DNA of 64,000 nt, from the NCBI GenBank assembly GCA_016711085.1, contig JADJTR010000002.1, positions 626,001 to 690,000 on the forward strand, written 5' to 3'. Of this stretch, positions 1 to 8,656 are shown piece by piece. Made by a program: the position numbers and the translations under genes. The notes under the pieces are model-generated. The model was not told the origin of the DNA. It worked only from the letters and a program-made list of their open reading frames with translations, and did no database searches. Source of the DNA: Phyllobacteriaceae bacterium (lineage in GTDB: Bacteria; Pseudomonadota; Alphaproteobacteria; Rhizobiales; Rhizobiaceae). Each line of letters begins with the position of its first letter. Positions within the stretch are counted from its first letter, which is position 1.

Positions 1-424
1 CAAAAACCGGGGCGCGCCACCAGGTTTGCCGGCGCAGGCGGTTGAACACGGTCACATCGAGCAATTGGCCGACGAGAAAGGCCGCGCCCGACGCCATGGC
101 GATGCGCGGCAGGCGCGACGCCGGCGTTTCGAAGCCGATGATGTCCAACGAAAACAGCAGCGGCGGCACGATGAGCGAACAGGCGACGGCGAGCGCGAAG
201 CCGGCGTAAATCACCCGCCTGGCCGCCGCCGGCCCGTGGGCGCGATTGGCGAGATCGGTCACCAGGAAAGCGACAGGATAGGTGAAAGCGCCCCAGGTCA
301 GGATATCGGCAAGCGCGACGCCGCCGATGGCGCCCTGAACGGGAAACTGGACGAGCAGGTTCGACGCCACGACGACGACGGTCATGGCGGCCGCGAACGG
401 CCACAGGGCGGGACGAGAGGTCAT
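1..424 (-). CDS. yhhQ: Queuosine precursor transporter, YhhQ/VUT family (C-terminus beyond the window)
   Basis: The minus strand is open from an ATG at 424 to the window edge, giving about 141 residues with no stop. The translation starts MTSRPALWPFAAAMTVVVVA and continues with alternating hydrophobic membrane segments. It includes GGVALADILTWGAFTYPVAFL and VTDLANRAHGP, motifs I recognise from the YhhQ/VUT (DUF165) family, inner-membrane transporters that import queuosine precursors for tRNA modification. An AGGAT-type ribosome site lies 7-11 bases before the ATG. The gene runs toward the window start and follows rpmB on the same strand. Assignment rests on motif recall, and the missing C-terminal part limits certainty. 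Confidence 0.8.
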   Translation of the reverse strand, partial: MTSRPALWPFAAAMTVVVVASNLLVQFPVQGAIGGVALADILTWGAFTYPVAFLVTDLANRAHGPAAARRVIYAGFALAVACSLIVPPLLFSLDIIGFETPASRLPRIAMASGAAFLVGQLLDVTVFNRLRRQTWWRAPVF

Positions 425-482
425 TTTTTTATCCTGGGTGATGGAACCAGCCGGAAACGGCGACGCCGTTGCCGAAGGCCGA

Positions 483-779
483 TCAGGCGGCGGCTTCGCC
501 GGCGAGCTTCTTGGCGACCTGTTTGCGGATCAGGCGGGCGCGCGGCGACAATTCGCGCTCGTCGGCCTTGGCGAGGAACGCGTCGAGGCCCCCACGATGT
601 TCAACCGTGCGCAGCGCGTTGGCCGAGATGCGCAACGACACCGAACGCCCCAGCACATCCGACAACAACGTCACATTGACGAGGTTGGGCAAAAAACGAC
701 GCTTGGTCTTGTTGTTGGCATGGCTTACATTGTTGCCGGTCATCACGGCCTTGCCGGTCAGTTCGCAAACGCGGGACAT
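483..779 (-). CDS. rpmB: Large ribosomal subunit protein bL28
   Basis: This is a 98-residue basic protein starting MSRVCELTGKAVMTGNNVSH, the classic bL28 N-terminus, followed by the conserved NNKTKRRFLPNL and SLRISANALRTVE segments. It is a structural protein of the 50S subunit near the exit site. The open frame extends 17 codons upstream of this ATG, but bL28 proteins begin at MSRVCELTGK, so 779 is chosen. It ends with a short alanine-rich tail (AKKLAGEAAA), as seen in alphaproteobacteria. Its promoter is readable about 100 bases upstream. It is divergent from the DUF3108 gene and is followed on the same strand by yhhQ. Confidence 0.97.
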   Translation of the reverse strand: MSRVCELTGKAVMTGNNVSHANNKTKRRFLPNLVNVTLLSDVLGRSVSLRISANALRTVEHRGGLDAFLAKADERELSPRARLIRKQVAKKLAGEAAA

Positions 780-877
780 GTTCGCATCCTTCAGATAGGG
801 TTGGCCAAACCGGGCCGCCGCGGCAATCAAGTCGTGCCGCGCGCAAATGGACAGGCAACCGATGGAGAATTTGCGCC

Positions 878-906
878 GTCATAGTGTCAAACCGCCGGGG
901 CGTCAA
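878..906 (-). promoter_or_regulatory. Candidate sigma-70 promoter of rpmB
   Basis: Read on the minus strand, TTGACG (906-901) is followed after exactly 17 bases by TATGAC (883-878). Transcription from here would leave a leader of roughly 90 bases before the rpmB ATG, long enough to hold a regulatory structure. Five of six bases match at the -35. The -10 is less perfect. Confidence 0.6.
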
Positions 907-1010
907 GACAGTGTCCGGCCCTTCGATGTCGTTCATGGCCGGTTCAGCGTCGCGATACCATATGACGGCAAAGGACGAATAGCGGCCCGAACGTCGAGAG
1001 GGAACTTTCC

Positions 1011-1790
1011 ATGCTTATGAGATTGATCGCCGCGTTGGTTGTGGCGACGCCGGCCGCGGCGGCCCCGATGTCGGCGCCGCGCGAGTTCAAGGCCGATTAC
1101 GCCATTTCCTATTATGGCGTGAGAATCGCCAAATCGTCATTCCGGTCGCGGATCGAAGGCGAGAAATTCCATCTTTCCGGCAGTTTTTCCAGCACCGGGC
1201 TGGCGGCGGTATTCGCGCCGACCTCGGGCACAACCGATGTGAAGGGCCGCATCGGCGCCAAGGGCGCCGAACCGTCAAGCTACGCCTTGCGATACACCAC
1301 CGGCGGCAAGCCGGGCCAGACCGATATCGTCTACGCCAAGGGCAATGTCGTCCGTTTCGACAACAAGCCGGAGTCGAAAAAGCCGAAACCGGCCAATTTC
1401 GTTCCGGTGACGCTGGAAGCGCTGAAGGCGGCTTTCGATCCATTGACGGCTTCGATGATCCGCGCCAGCGATTCCTCCGGCGTTTGTGCGCGAACGCTGC
1501 GCATCTTCGACGGCGGCATGCGGGTCGATTTCGCCCTTTCGCCGGCCGGCGAAATGCCCTTTTCCGCCGGCAAGACCAAGGGCGTCGCCGTCAAGTGCAA
1601 GGCGCGGTTCCAACCGGTCGCCGGCTATCACAAGGGCAGCAAGGACATTGAGTATCTGAGCCGCAAGGCGTTGATCGAAATCGCCTTCGCCGCCACGGGC
1701 GTCGCCGATTTGTGGGCTCCGGTGGCGATTTCCCTCGGTTCGCAGGTCGGCACCTTTAAGCTCTACGCCACCCAATTCGGCGGCAGTTGA
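1011..1790 (+). CDS. DUF3108 family exported protein
   Basis: The product is 259 residues with a short N-terminal signal sequence (MLMRLIAALVVATPAAAAP, predicted cleavage after the alanine run), so it should act in the periplasm. The mature part carries the DUF3108 pattern: FKADYAISYYGVRIAKSSF near the start, then the FVPVTLEALKAAFDPLTA segment. It also has a conserved DGGMRVDF and a C-terminal region rich in beta-strand character. Function of the family is not established. It is transcribed divergently from rpmB, a pairing I associate with this order. A GAGAGGGA ribosome site lies 8 bases before the ATG; a second ATG two codons later is an alternative start. Confidence 0.85.
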   Translation: MLMRLIAALVVATPAAAAPMSAPREFKADYAISYYGVRIAKSSFRSRIEGEKFHLSGSFSSTGLAAVFAPTSGTTDVKGRIGAKGAEPSSYALRYTTGGKPGQTDIVYAKGNVVRFDNKPESKKPKPANFVPVTLEALKAAFDPLTASMIRASDSSGVCARTLRIFDGGMRVDFALSPAGEMPFSAGKTKGVAVKCKARFQPVAGYHKGSKDIEYLSRKALIEIAFAATGVADLWAPVAISLGSQVGTFKLYATQFGGS

Positions 1791-1839
1791 CGCCGCGCCG
1801 GCGCGCGGCCATTGTCGCGCCATTCACAACAGGCAATCA

Positions 1840-2733
1840 ATGGGTCCCGACCCTGGAATGAAGCGCGCCACGGCGATCGGATTTCTGGCGATCATCATGT
1901 GGTCGTTGCTGGCATTGCTGACGGCCGGGTCGGGAAAGACGCCGCCCTTCCAGCTTGCCGCCATCACTTTCGCCATCGGAACGGGCGTCGGCGTCGCCGC
2001 CGCCTTTGCCGGGTTCACCGGCGGTTCGCCGCGGTCGGTGCGGCCGGTGGTGTGGGTGCTCGGCATCGGCGGCCTGTTCGGCTATCACTTTTTCTATTTC
2101 ACGGCGTTGCGCCACGCGCCGCCGGTCGAGGCGAGCTTGATCGCCTATCTGTGGCCGCTGTTCATCGTCTTCGGTTCGGCGCTTTTTCCCGGCGAACGGC
2201 TCGGCTGGCATCATCTGGCCGGCGCGGCGATCGGCCTTCTCGGCACGGCGCTGATCGTCACCGGAGGCAAGGGCTTCAGCCCCGATCCGCGGCATTCCTT
2301 CGGCTATGCCATGGCGTTCGGCTGCGCTTTCCTGTGGTCGGGCTATTCGCTGGCGATGCGCCGCTTCGCCGCCGCCCCGACCGGCGCGGTGACGGTGTTC
2401 TGCGCCGCGACGGCGATCCTCTCGGCGATTGCCCATCTGGGACTGGAAGAAACCGTCTGGCCCGTTTCGGCGGCCGAATGGTGGGCGATCCTCGGCCTTG
2501 GCCTGATGCCGGTCGGCGCCGCATTCTATGTCTGGGATCACGGCGTCAAGCGCGGCGACATCCGCGTGCTTGGCGCGGCGAGTTACGCCGCGCCGCTGCT
2601 GTCGACCCTGGCGCTGATCGCGGCCGGCCGGGCGCAAGCCACCGGGACCATCGCGCTTGCCTGCGTGATGATCGCCGGCGGGGCGGCGCTCGCCGCCAAG
2701 GACATGTTCAAACCGGCGCGTGCGAATTCATGA
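1840..2733 (+). CDS. DMT/EamA-family inner-membrane exporter
   Basis: A 297-residue protein with ten evident hydrophobic segments and the duplicated EamA architecture typical of drug/metabolite transporters. Landmarks are an N-terminal GFLAIIMWSLLALLT segment, FYFTALRHAPPVEASLIAYL in the first repeat, and PVGAAFYVWDHGVKRGDI in the second. The last two resemble the YddG-like aromatic amino acid exporter branch, so export of a metabolite or amino acid is the likely role; the substrate cannot be read from sequence. An internal ATG at 1858 is an alternative start that removes MGPDPG. Its TGA overlaps the ATG of the lysoplasmalogenase gene, so the two are probably translationally coupled. Confidence 0.85.
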   Translation: MGPDPGMKRATAIGFLAIIMWSLLALLTAGSGKTPPFQLAAITFAIGTGVGVAAAFAGFTGGSPRSVRPVVWVLGIGGLFGYHFFYFTALRHAPPVEASLIAYLWPLFIVFGSALFPGERLGWHHLAGAAIGLLGTALIVTGGKGFSPDPRHSFGYAMAFGCAFLWSGYSLAMRRFAAAPTGAVTVFCAATAILSAIAHLGLEETVWPVSAAEWWAILGLGLMPVGAAFYVWDHGVKRGDIRVLGAASYAAPLLSTLALIAAGRAQATGTIALACVMIAGGAALAAKDMFKPARANS

Positions 2734-3392
2734 TGCCTTTTCCCGGCGGGCCGACGACGACGGAAAACGCGATGCTGATTTTCGCCGCGGTCGCGGCGCT
2801 GCTCTATCTGTTCCGCCTCGAAGGCGTGCGCGACTGGCGAAGGGCGTTGATCAAGACGCTGTCGACGGGGCTGCTTGCCCTTCTGGCGTTCCGCGCCGGC
2901 GGGCCGGGGCTGCTTGTCGCCGCGCTGGTTCTTTCGGCGTTCGGCGACGCCTTCCTCGCTTTCGACGGCGACAGGCCGTTTGCGGCCGGTCTGGCGTCGT
3001 TTCTCGCCGGACATGTCGCCTATGCGGCGCTGTTTTTCGGCGAGGGCGGCGGATTGGCGCTTTTGACAGCGCCGCGCCTGCTGATCGGCGTCGCCATGGT
3101 CGGGCTCGCCATTGGCCTGATCGCCAGGCTTCGGCCGGCGGTTCCCGATCGCCTGCGAGGGCCCGTTACCGCCTATGGCGCGGCGATTCTCGCCATGGGG
3201 CTGACGGCGCTGGCCGTCGTCGCGCCGCTTGTCGTCGCCGGCGCGGCGCTGTTCATGGCGTCGGACGCGCTGCTCGGCACGGAGCGCTTCCTGCTCGACC
3301 GCGATTCGCCGATGCGAAAGCCGGCGCGCTACGCGGTCTGGACCCTGTATTGGCTCGGCCAGGCGGCGATCGCGCTCGGCATGCTTACTTGA
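2730..3392 (+). CDS. Lysoplasmalogenase, YhhN family
   Basis: The 220-residue product is almost wholly hydrophobic, with about seven or eight membrane segments. It carries the YhhN/TMEM86 signature region: LVAALVLSAFGDAFLAF (acidic residue in a membrane helix), FLAGHVAYAALFF, then GAALFMASDALLGTERFL near the C-terminus. Family members hydrolyse the vinyl ether bond of lysoplasmalogens. Its ATG at 2730 overlaps the preceding TGA in an ATGA arrangement; a second ATG follows immediately, and MLIF at 2772 is a further alternative. The 3' end overlaps the convergent gloB gene by eight bases. The physiological substrate in a bacterium without obvious plasmalogens is unclear. Confidence 0.85.
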   Translation: MMPFPGGPTTTENAMLIFAAVAALLYLFRLEGVRDWRRALIKTLSTGLLALLAFRAGGPGLLVAALVLSAFGDAFLAFDGDRPFAAGLASFLAGHVAYAALFFGEGGGLALLTAPRLLIGVAMVGLAIGLIARLRPAVPDRLRGPVTAYGAAILAMGLTALAVVAPLVVAGAALFMASDALLGTERFLLDRDSPMRKPARYAVWTLYWLGQAAIALGMLT

Positions 3393-4154
3393 AGACATCC
3401 TTGCGGCGACGGATTTCGGCGAAGACTTCGGCGTCGCTTGCCGCTTCAAGGCCGAGAACGCGGCGGATGGCGTCATCGCCCCAGCGCAGGAACGGATTGG
3501 TCGTCAATTCGCGGGCGAGCGAGGTCGGCAGCGTCGCCTTGCCGTCGGCGCGGAGCGCCTCGACCTCGCGGGCGCGCGCCTGAAGGTCGGCGTTGTCCGG
3601 ATCGACGGAAAGTGCGAAGCGGGCATTGGCGGCGGTGTATTCGTGGCCGCACCAGATGCGGGTATTTGCCGGGAGCGCGGCGATGCGGGCGAGCGCGGCC
3701 TGCATCTTCGCCGCCGTCTCCTCGAACAACCGGCCGCACCCCAGCGAAAACAGCGTGTCGCCTGCAAACAGCAGGCCGCTTTGGGGAAATGATAAACGAC
3801 ATGGCCGGCGGTGTGGCCGGGCGTGGCGATGACCCGCACGGTCTCGCCGCCGAAGGCGAATTCGTCGCCGTCCGAGACTGATCTGTCGATGCCGGGCACG
3901 CTTGCCGCCTCGCCCGCCGGACCGACGATGGTCAGGCCGAAACGCTGCTTCAGCGCCAGATTGGCCTCGACATGATCACCATGCTTGTGGGTGGTCAGGA
4001 TGATCGTCGGCGTCCAGCCGGTGCGCTCCACGGCCGAAAGGATCGCTTCTTCCTCGGGTGCGTCGATGAGCGCCGTTTCGCCCGAGGCAGGATCATGGAC
4101 GAGCACGCCGAAATTGTCGTCGCGGCAAGTGAACTGGTCGATTTGCAGGGCCAT
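3385..4154 (-). CDS. gloB: Hydroxyacylglutathione hydrolase (glyoxalase II), with a frameshift
   Basis: Glyoxalase II hydrolyses S-lactoylglutathione in the methylglyoxal detoxification pathway. The N-terminal half, from ATG 4154, contains the metallo-beta-lactamase metal motif THKHGDH (His56, His58, Asp60, His61) and the third metal site PGHTAGH. At about codon 124, next to a run of four C (positions 3783-3786 on the plus strand), the frame breaks. Adding one base restores SGLLFAGDTLFSLGCGRLFEE, with the bridging aspartate, and then WCGHEYTAANARFAL to the usual C-terminus. The corrected product would be 256 residues, the normal family length. It is divergent from a methyltransferase gene. 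The break is probably a sequence error; if real, the enzyme is truncated and inactive. Confidence 0.9.
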
Positions 4155-4262
4155 GGCGCCGGGGTCTCGTTGACGGTACGCCAGATGTAGTGCGGCGGAG
4201 GCGACCTGTCACCCCGCGCGGCGCGCATTGCGAACGGCGCGGCGCTCGCCTACCTTGTCGTC

Positions 4263-5018
4263 ATGCACGCCGATATCGTCGATCTCCGCGCCTTTTATTC
4301 CACGCCGACGGGAAAACTCGCCGAACGTTCGATCGCGAGCGCGCTCGCCGCGATTTGGGCCGATATCGCCCAGGAACGCCTCGTCGGCCTCGGCTATTGC
4401 CTGCCCTGGCTCGACCGTTTGGCTGAGAGGGCGGAAAGGACGTTCGCCTTCATGCCCGCCGGGCAGGGCGCGGTACGCTGGCCGGTCGACGCGCCATCGG
4501 CGACGGCGCTCGTCTTCGAGGAAGAACTGCCGCTGCCCGACGCGGCGATCGACCGGCTGCTGCTGGTTCACGCGCTGGAATTCGCCGAAAGCACGCGCGA
4601 CATGCTGCACGAGGCCTGGCGGGTGCTGGCGCCGGGTGGGCGGCTGGTGATCGTCGTGCCCAACCGGCGTGGCCTGTGGGCGCGATCCGAACTCACGCCG
4701 TTCGGCGCCGGGCGGCCTTATTCGCGCAGCCAGCTGATCGCGCTGCTGCGCGAAGCGAGTTTCACGCCGGGCGAATTCGGCGAGGCGCTGTTCTTCCCGC
4801 CGACCGGGCGGCGCTCGTTGCTCGGCCTGTTCCGCGCCTTCGAGCGAACCGGCAAGCGGCTCTGGCCGATGTTCGCCGGCGCCATCGTGGTCGAGGCGCA
4901 AAAGCGCCTGTACCAGGGGCTGCCGGTGGCGTCGCGGTCGTCGCGGCGGGTGTTCGTGCCGGTGCTGGCGCCGCAGGGCATGGGACGGTCAGGTTCGGCT
5001 CGACAAGATTCCGCCTAA
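4263..5018 (+). CDS. Class I SAM-dependent methyltransferase
   Basis: A 251-residue protein of the methyltransferase type 11 family. The central part reads LPLPDAAIDRLLLVHALEFAE, the usual post-motif acidic/hydrophobic strand, followed by RVLAPGGRLVIVVPNRRGLWA, the characteristic motif near the end of the fold. The N-terminal glycine-rich SAM-binding loop is reduced (LGYCLPWLD), as in other members found beside gloB. The substrate is unknown; it could modify a small molecule or lipid. It starts 108 bases from the divergent gloB start and is followed 47 bases later by hisC on the same strand, so co-transcription with hisC-tyrC is possible. Confidence 0.8.
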   Translation: MHADIVDLRAFYSTPTGKLAERSIASALAAIWADIAQERLVGLGYCLPWLDRLAERAERTFAFMPAGQGAVRWPVDAPSATALVFEEELPLPDAAIDRLLLVHALEFAESTRDMLHEAWRVLAPGGRLVIVVPNRRGLWARSELTPFGAGRPYSRSQLIALLREASFTPGEFGEALFFPPTGRRSLLGLFRAFERTGKRLWPMFAGAIVVEAQKRLYQGLPVASRSSRRVFVPVLAPQGMGRSGSARQDSA

Positions 5019-5065
5019 CCGCTATTGCGGCTCCGCCGCGATCGGCGCGGCGAGGAGTGCCCGAC

Positions 5066-6175
5066 ATGGACGCGACGCCCAAGCGGCCGCAACCGAGACC
5101 CGGCGTGATGGACATCCAGGCTTATGTGCCCGGCCGCCACGAAGCGCCGGGCGTCGCCAGGGTGTACAAGCTCTCGTCCAACGAGACGCCGCTCGGGCCG
5201 TCGCCGAAGGCGCAAGCGGCGATCGCCGAAATCGCCGGCCAGATGGAGCTCTATCCCGACGGCGCGGCGATCAAGCTGCGCGACGCCATCGCCGCCGCGC
5301 ACGGGCTCAACGCCGCCAACATCATGGTCTCCAACGGCTCGGACGAGGCGCTCGGCCTGTTGTGCCAGACCTATCTTCAGCCCGGCGACGAGGGGATTTT
5401 CACCGAGCACGGCTTTCTCGTCTACAAGATCTACATCCTCGCCGCCGGCGCGACGCCGGTGACAGCGGCCGAGACCAATGAGACGGCGAATGTCGACGCC
5501 ATCCTCGCCAGAGTGACGGCGAAGACGAGAATCGTCTTCCTCGCCAATCCGAACAATCCGACCGGCACCTACATTCCGGTCAGCGAGGTGCGCCGCCTGC
5601 ACGCCGGCCTGCCGAAAAACGTGCTGCTGGTCCTCGATTCGGCCTATGCCGAATATGTCCGGCGCAACGACTACGAGGCCGGTCTCGAGCTTGTCTCGGC
5701 GCACGAGAATGTCGTGATGACTCGGACCTTTTCGAAGATCCACGGGCTGGCCGGGTTGCGCATCGGCTGGATGTACGCCCCGGCGCATGTCATCGACGCC
5801 GTCAACCGGGTGCGCGGACCGTTCAACGTCAACGCCATGGCCATCGAGGCCGGCGCGGCGGCGATCGGCGACCGCGCCCATGTCGAAAACGCCGTGGCGC
5901 ACAACGACCGCTGGCACGCCTATCTGACGGAGGAACTCGGCACGCTCGGCCTGCGGGTGACGCCGAGCGTCGGCAATTTCCTGCTGATGCATTTTCCCGA
6001 CAGCGACGCGGCGCATTCGGCCGAGGCGGCCGACAGGTTCCTGATCGGGCGCGGCTTCATCCTGCGCCGGGTGACGGCTTACGGGTTCCCGAACGCGCTG
6101 CGGATGACCGTCGGATCGGAAGACGCCAATCGCGGCGTCGTCGCCGCGCTCGCCCAGTTTCTGGGGAAAGCCTGA
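5066..6175 (+). CDS. hisC: Histidinol-phosphate aminotransferase
   Basis: The 369-residue product is a fold-type I PLP aminotransferase. Visible landmarks are KLSSNETPLGPSP (substrate region), VSNGSDEAL (cofactor phosphate loop), ANPNNPTGTYI, LDSAYAEY with Asp191 and Tyr194, TRTFSKIHGLAGLRIGW with the Schiff-base Lys224, and a C-terminal LRMTVGSEDAN with the carboxylate-binding arginine. It converts imidazole-acetol phosphate to histidinol phosphate. In this clade paralogues also transaminate aromatic precursors, and its position directly before tyrC suggests a role in tyrosine and phenylalanine synthesis as well. The start at 5066 is supported by a GAGGAG site eight bases upstream; the frame is open further upstream but that region belongs to the methyltransferase gene. 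Confidence 0.93.
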   Translation: MDATPKRPQPRPGVMDIQAYVPGRHEAPGVARVYKLSSNETPLGPSPKAQAAIAEIAGQMELYPDGAAIKLRDAIAAAHGLNAANIMVSNGSDEALGLLCQTYLQPGDEGIFTEHGFLVYKIYILAAGATPVTAAETNETANVDAILARVTAKTRIVFLANPNNPTGTYIPVSEVRRLHAGLPKNVLLVLDSAYAEYVRRNDYEAGLELVSAHENVVMTRTFSKIHGLAGLRIGWMYAPAHVIDAVNRVRGPFNVNAMAIEAGAAAIGDRAHVENAVAHNDRWHAYLTEELGTLGLRVTPSVGNFLLMHFPDSDAAHSAEAADRFLIGRGFILRRVTAYGFPNALRMTVGSEDANRGVVAALAQFLGKA

Positions 6176-6176
6176 C

Positions 6177-7103
6177 ATGCCGGCGTTCAAGACTGTCGCG
6201 CTGATCGGCATCGGCCTGATCGGCTCGTCGCTCGCCCGGGTCATGCGCGACCGCAAGCTCGCCGACCGCATCGTCATTTCGACGCGCAGCGCCGAAACGC
6301 TGAAGCGGGCGGAGGAACTCGGTCTCGGCGACGCCTACGAGACCGACCCGGCGAAAGCGGTCGTCGACGCCGACCTGATCATCGTCTCGGTTCCGGTCGG
6401 CGCGTCCGGCGCCGTGGCGGAAGCCATTGCGCCGGGACTGAAACCGGGGGCGATCCTCACCGACGTCGGCTCGACCAAGGCGTCGGTGATCCAGCAGATG
6501 ACGCCGCATGTGCCGGAAGGCGTGCATTTCATCGCCGGCCATCCAATCGCCGGCACGGAAAAATCCGGCCCCGACGCCGGATTCGCCACCTTGTTCGACA
6601 ATCGCTGGTGCATCCTGACGCCGGCCGCCGACGCCGATCCCGCCGCCATGGAAAAGCTGTCGCGCTTCTGGTCCGCTTGCGGCTCGAAGGTCGACGTGAT
6701 GGACCCGCAACACCACGACATGGTGCTCGCCATCGTTTCGCATCTGCCGCACATCATCGCCTACAACATCGTCGGCACGGCGGACGATCTCGAGGCGGTG
6801 ACCAAATCCGAAGTGATCAAATATTCGGCGTCCGGCTTTCGCGACTTCACCCGTCTGGCGGCCTCCGACCCGACGATGTGGCGCGATGTCTGCCTGCATA
6901 ATCGCGACGCCATTCTCGAAATGCTGTCGCGCTTCATGGAAGATTTGTCGTCGCTACAGCGGGCGATCCGCTGGGGAGACGGCGACAAGCTTTTCGACCT
7001 GTTCACGCGGACCCGTGCGGTGCGCAAATCGATCGTCGAGGCGGGCCAGGAAGTCGATCTGCCGGATTTCGGCCGCCCGGCGGCGCATCCGGTCAAACCC
7101 TGA
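6177..7103 (+). CDS. tyrC: Prephenate/arogenate dehydrogenase (cyclohexadienyl dehydrogenase)
   Basis: Catalyses the NAD-dependent oxidative decarboxylation of prephenate and/or arogenate in tyrosine synthesis. The 308-residue protein opens with a dinucleotide fold (ALIGIGLIGSSLA, residues 8-20). It then has VGSTKASV, the substrate-binding HFIAGHPIAGTEKSG with the catalytic histidine, and an all-helical C-terminal domain containing VSHLPHIIAY and ASGFRDFTRLAASDP. No ACT domain is present, as expected for the TyrC type. Its ATG follows the hisC stop by one base, so the pair forms a tight operon. It ends flush against the convergent DUF2125 gene with no spacer. Confidence 0.93.
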   Translation: MPAFKTVALIGIGLIGSSLARVMRDRKLADRIVISTRSAETLKRAEELGLGDAYETDPAKAVVDADLIIVSVPVGASGAVAEAIAPGLKPGAILTDVGSTKASVIQQMTPHVPEGVHFIAGHPIAGTEKSGPDAGFATLFDNRWCILTPAADADPAAMEKLSRFWSACGSKVDVMDPQHHDMVLAIVSHLPHIIAYNIVGTADDLEAVTKSEVIKYSASGFRDFTRLAASDPTMWRDVCLHNRDAILEMLSRFMEDLSSLQRAIRWGDGDKLFDLFTRTRAVRKSIVEAGQEVDLPDFGRPAAHPVKP

Positions 7104-8078
7104 TCAGGGCAAAGGCGGCAGGAAGCCGAGCGGCAGGAAGCCGAGAAATGCCTGCCCCTTGTCGAGGCGCAGCTTGACGCCGGCGCCGGGCGGGCTTTGC
7201 ATGGCGACCAGCAGGTTCAACGCCGTTTCACCGCTCGAAACGTTTTCCGGCGGCCCGGATTTGATCAGCGCCGCCACGGCCTCCGGCTTGTCCAGGTTCA
7301 ACGTCAATTCGCCGTTGGCGACGCCGGCATCGTCGATCGCGACGGCGCCCGACAGTCGCAATCCCGCGCCGGTTTCGGCGGCAAGCTCGAGTTCCTCGAT
7401 CGCGATCTTCGCCCCGCGCAGGCTCGGCTTGCGGCGCAGCAGCCGGGAAGCGCCGTCGGCGGCAACGGCGCGCAGCCTCAGCGCCGTCGGCGGAAAGTCG
7501 TAGCCGCCGGCGTAATCGGCAGCAAACCGCACGCCGGTCAGATCGAGCGCGATGGCGACATCGGCGCCGGATACGCGGGCGCGGCCGTCGGCGGCGTCGA
7601 CAGAGAACACCGCCGCGTCGGCGTCGGTTGTCGCGACGATGGCGGAGCCGTTGACGGACGCGCCGGAAGGGCGCGGGTACCACAGGCCGATGGACCCGGC
7701 CAGCGCCGTCCATTCCAGATCGAGCGGCACGAGGCCCGGCGCCTCGACCCGCGCCGGACCGTCGAATTCGGCGGTGACGGTGAGTGGCGCGGCGAGCGAC
7801 CAGCCGGAGACGAGCGGTCCTGATTTCAACGCCACGCCATCGAGGTCGCGGGCGTAGGCGCCAGCGGAACAGTTGATTTCCATGGCGAAGGGGAAACCGG
7901 CGACGCTGGCGTCTTCGCAAGCCGCGCGCGCGCCGCGCGCTTCCATGCGGCTGATGGCGGCGGTCAATTCGTTGTTCAGGCGCGTCGCGCCGGCGCGCCA
8001 GATCGCCGCCCATGCGCCGGCCAGAGCGGCGACAAGCGCGAGGAAAATCAACCCTTGGCGCAGGCGGCTTGACGTCAC
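7104..8078 (-). CDS. DUF2125 family membrane-anchored protein
   Basis: A 324-residue protein with one N-terminal membrane anchor (GLIFLALVAALAGAWAAIW). The remainder is a long beta-rich region expected in the periplasm. A pair of cysteines in ARAACEDASVAGFPFAMEINCSAG, near residues 53-70, is conserved in DUF2125 proteins of this order, and the repeated pattern of alternating hydrophobic residues resembles AsmA-like envelope proteins. No enzymatic motif is seen, and the function is unknown. It is transcribed toward tyrC and away from the ChaC gene, whose start lies 59 bases from this ATG, so the two probably share a compact divergent promoter region. Confidence 0.8.
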   Translation of the reverse strand: MTSSRLRQGLIFLALVAALAGAWAAIWRAGATRLNNELTAAISRMEARGARAACEDASVAGFPFAMEINCSAGAYARDLDGVALKSGPLVSGWSLAAPLTVTAEFDGPARVEAPGLVPLDLEWTALAGSIGLWYPRPSGASVNGSAIVATTDADAAVFSVDAADGRARVSGADVAIALDLTGVRFAADYAGGYDFPPTALRLRAVAADGASRLLRRKPSLRGAKIAIEELELAAETGAGLRLSGAVAIDDAGVANGELTLNLDKPEAVAALIKSGPPENVSSGETALNLLVAMQSPPGAGVKLRLDKGQAFLGFLPLGFLPPLP

Positions 8079-8137
8079 CGGCTCGCCTTTCTACAGGCCG
8101 CAGCAAGGTGAGGCCGGGTGGCGGAGGGGATACGAAG

Positions 8138-8656
8138 GTGAACGATCTCTGGGTCTTCGCTTACGGGTCGCTGATGTGGCGTCCGGGTTTCGAGGCGGTC
8201 GAGGCGCGACGGGCCCGCCTCGCCGGCTATCGCCGGGCGCTGTGCGTGTCCTCGCATGTGCATCGCGGCACGCGCGAACGACCGGGGCTGGTGCTCGGGC
8301 TCGATCGCGGCGGGGCCTGCGTCGGCCGGGCTTTCCGGGTCGATGCGGCGAAAAGCGTCGAAACGCTTGCCTATTTGCGCGAGCGCGAACTGGTCACCAA
8401 TGTCTACCACGAACGGCATGTGTCGCTGACGCTCGATGACGGACGCCGGATCGGCGCGGTCGCCTATGTCGTCGACCGCGGCCACGAACAATATGCCGGA
8501 TCGCTGAACGCCGAGGAAGCGGCGTCGCGGGTGATCGGCGCGGCGGGGATATCGGGCGTCAATGTCGACTATGTGCTGGCCACGGTGGAGCATTTGCGCG
8601 AGCTCGGCATTCGCGATCATTGGCTTGAGCATGTGGCGCGCCTGATCAAGGCTTGA
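8138..8656 (+). CDS. chaC: Gamma-glutamylcyclotransferase, ChaC-like
   Basis: The 172-residue product begins VNDLWVFAYGSLMWRPGFE, containing the YGSLMW glycine loop that binds the gamma-glutamyl substrate. ChaC proteins release 5-oxoproline from glutathione or related peptides using a catalytic glutamate, here most likely the one in LREREL. The reading frame begins with GTG at 8138, chosen because a GGAGGGGA ribosome site lies just upstream and the YGSLMW motif is expected within the first 15 residues; the next ATG falls inside that motif. The 3' end overlaps the convergent plsC gene by 11 bases. With gloB it forms a small glutathione-related theme in this region. Confidence 0.87.
   Translation: MNDLWVFAYGSLMWRPGFEAVEARRARLAGYRRALCVSSHVHRGTRERPGLVLGLDRGGACVGRAFRVDAAKSVETLAYLRERELVTNVYHERHVSLTLDDGRRIGAVAYVVDRGHEQYAGSLNAEEAASRVIGAAGISGVNVDYVLATVEHLRELGIRDHWLEHVARLIKA

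Noticed and set aside
440..480. AACGGCG/CGCCGTT inverted repeat after rpmB as a terminator
   Set aside because: The stem is short with almost no loop and only a couple of T follow. The gap to yhhQ is also short, so read-through is equally likely.
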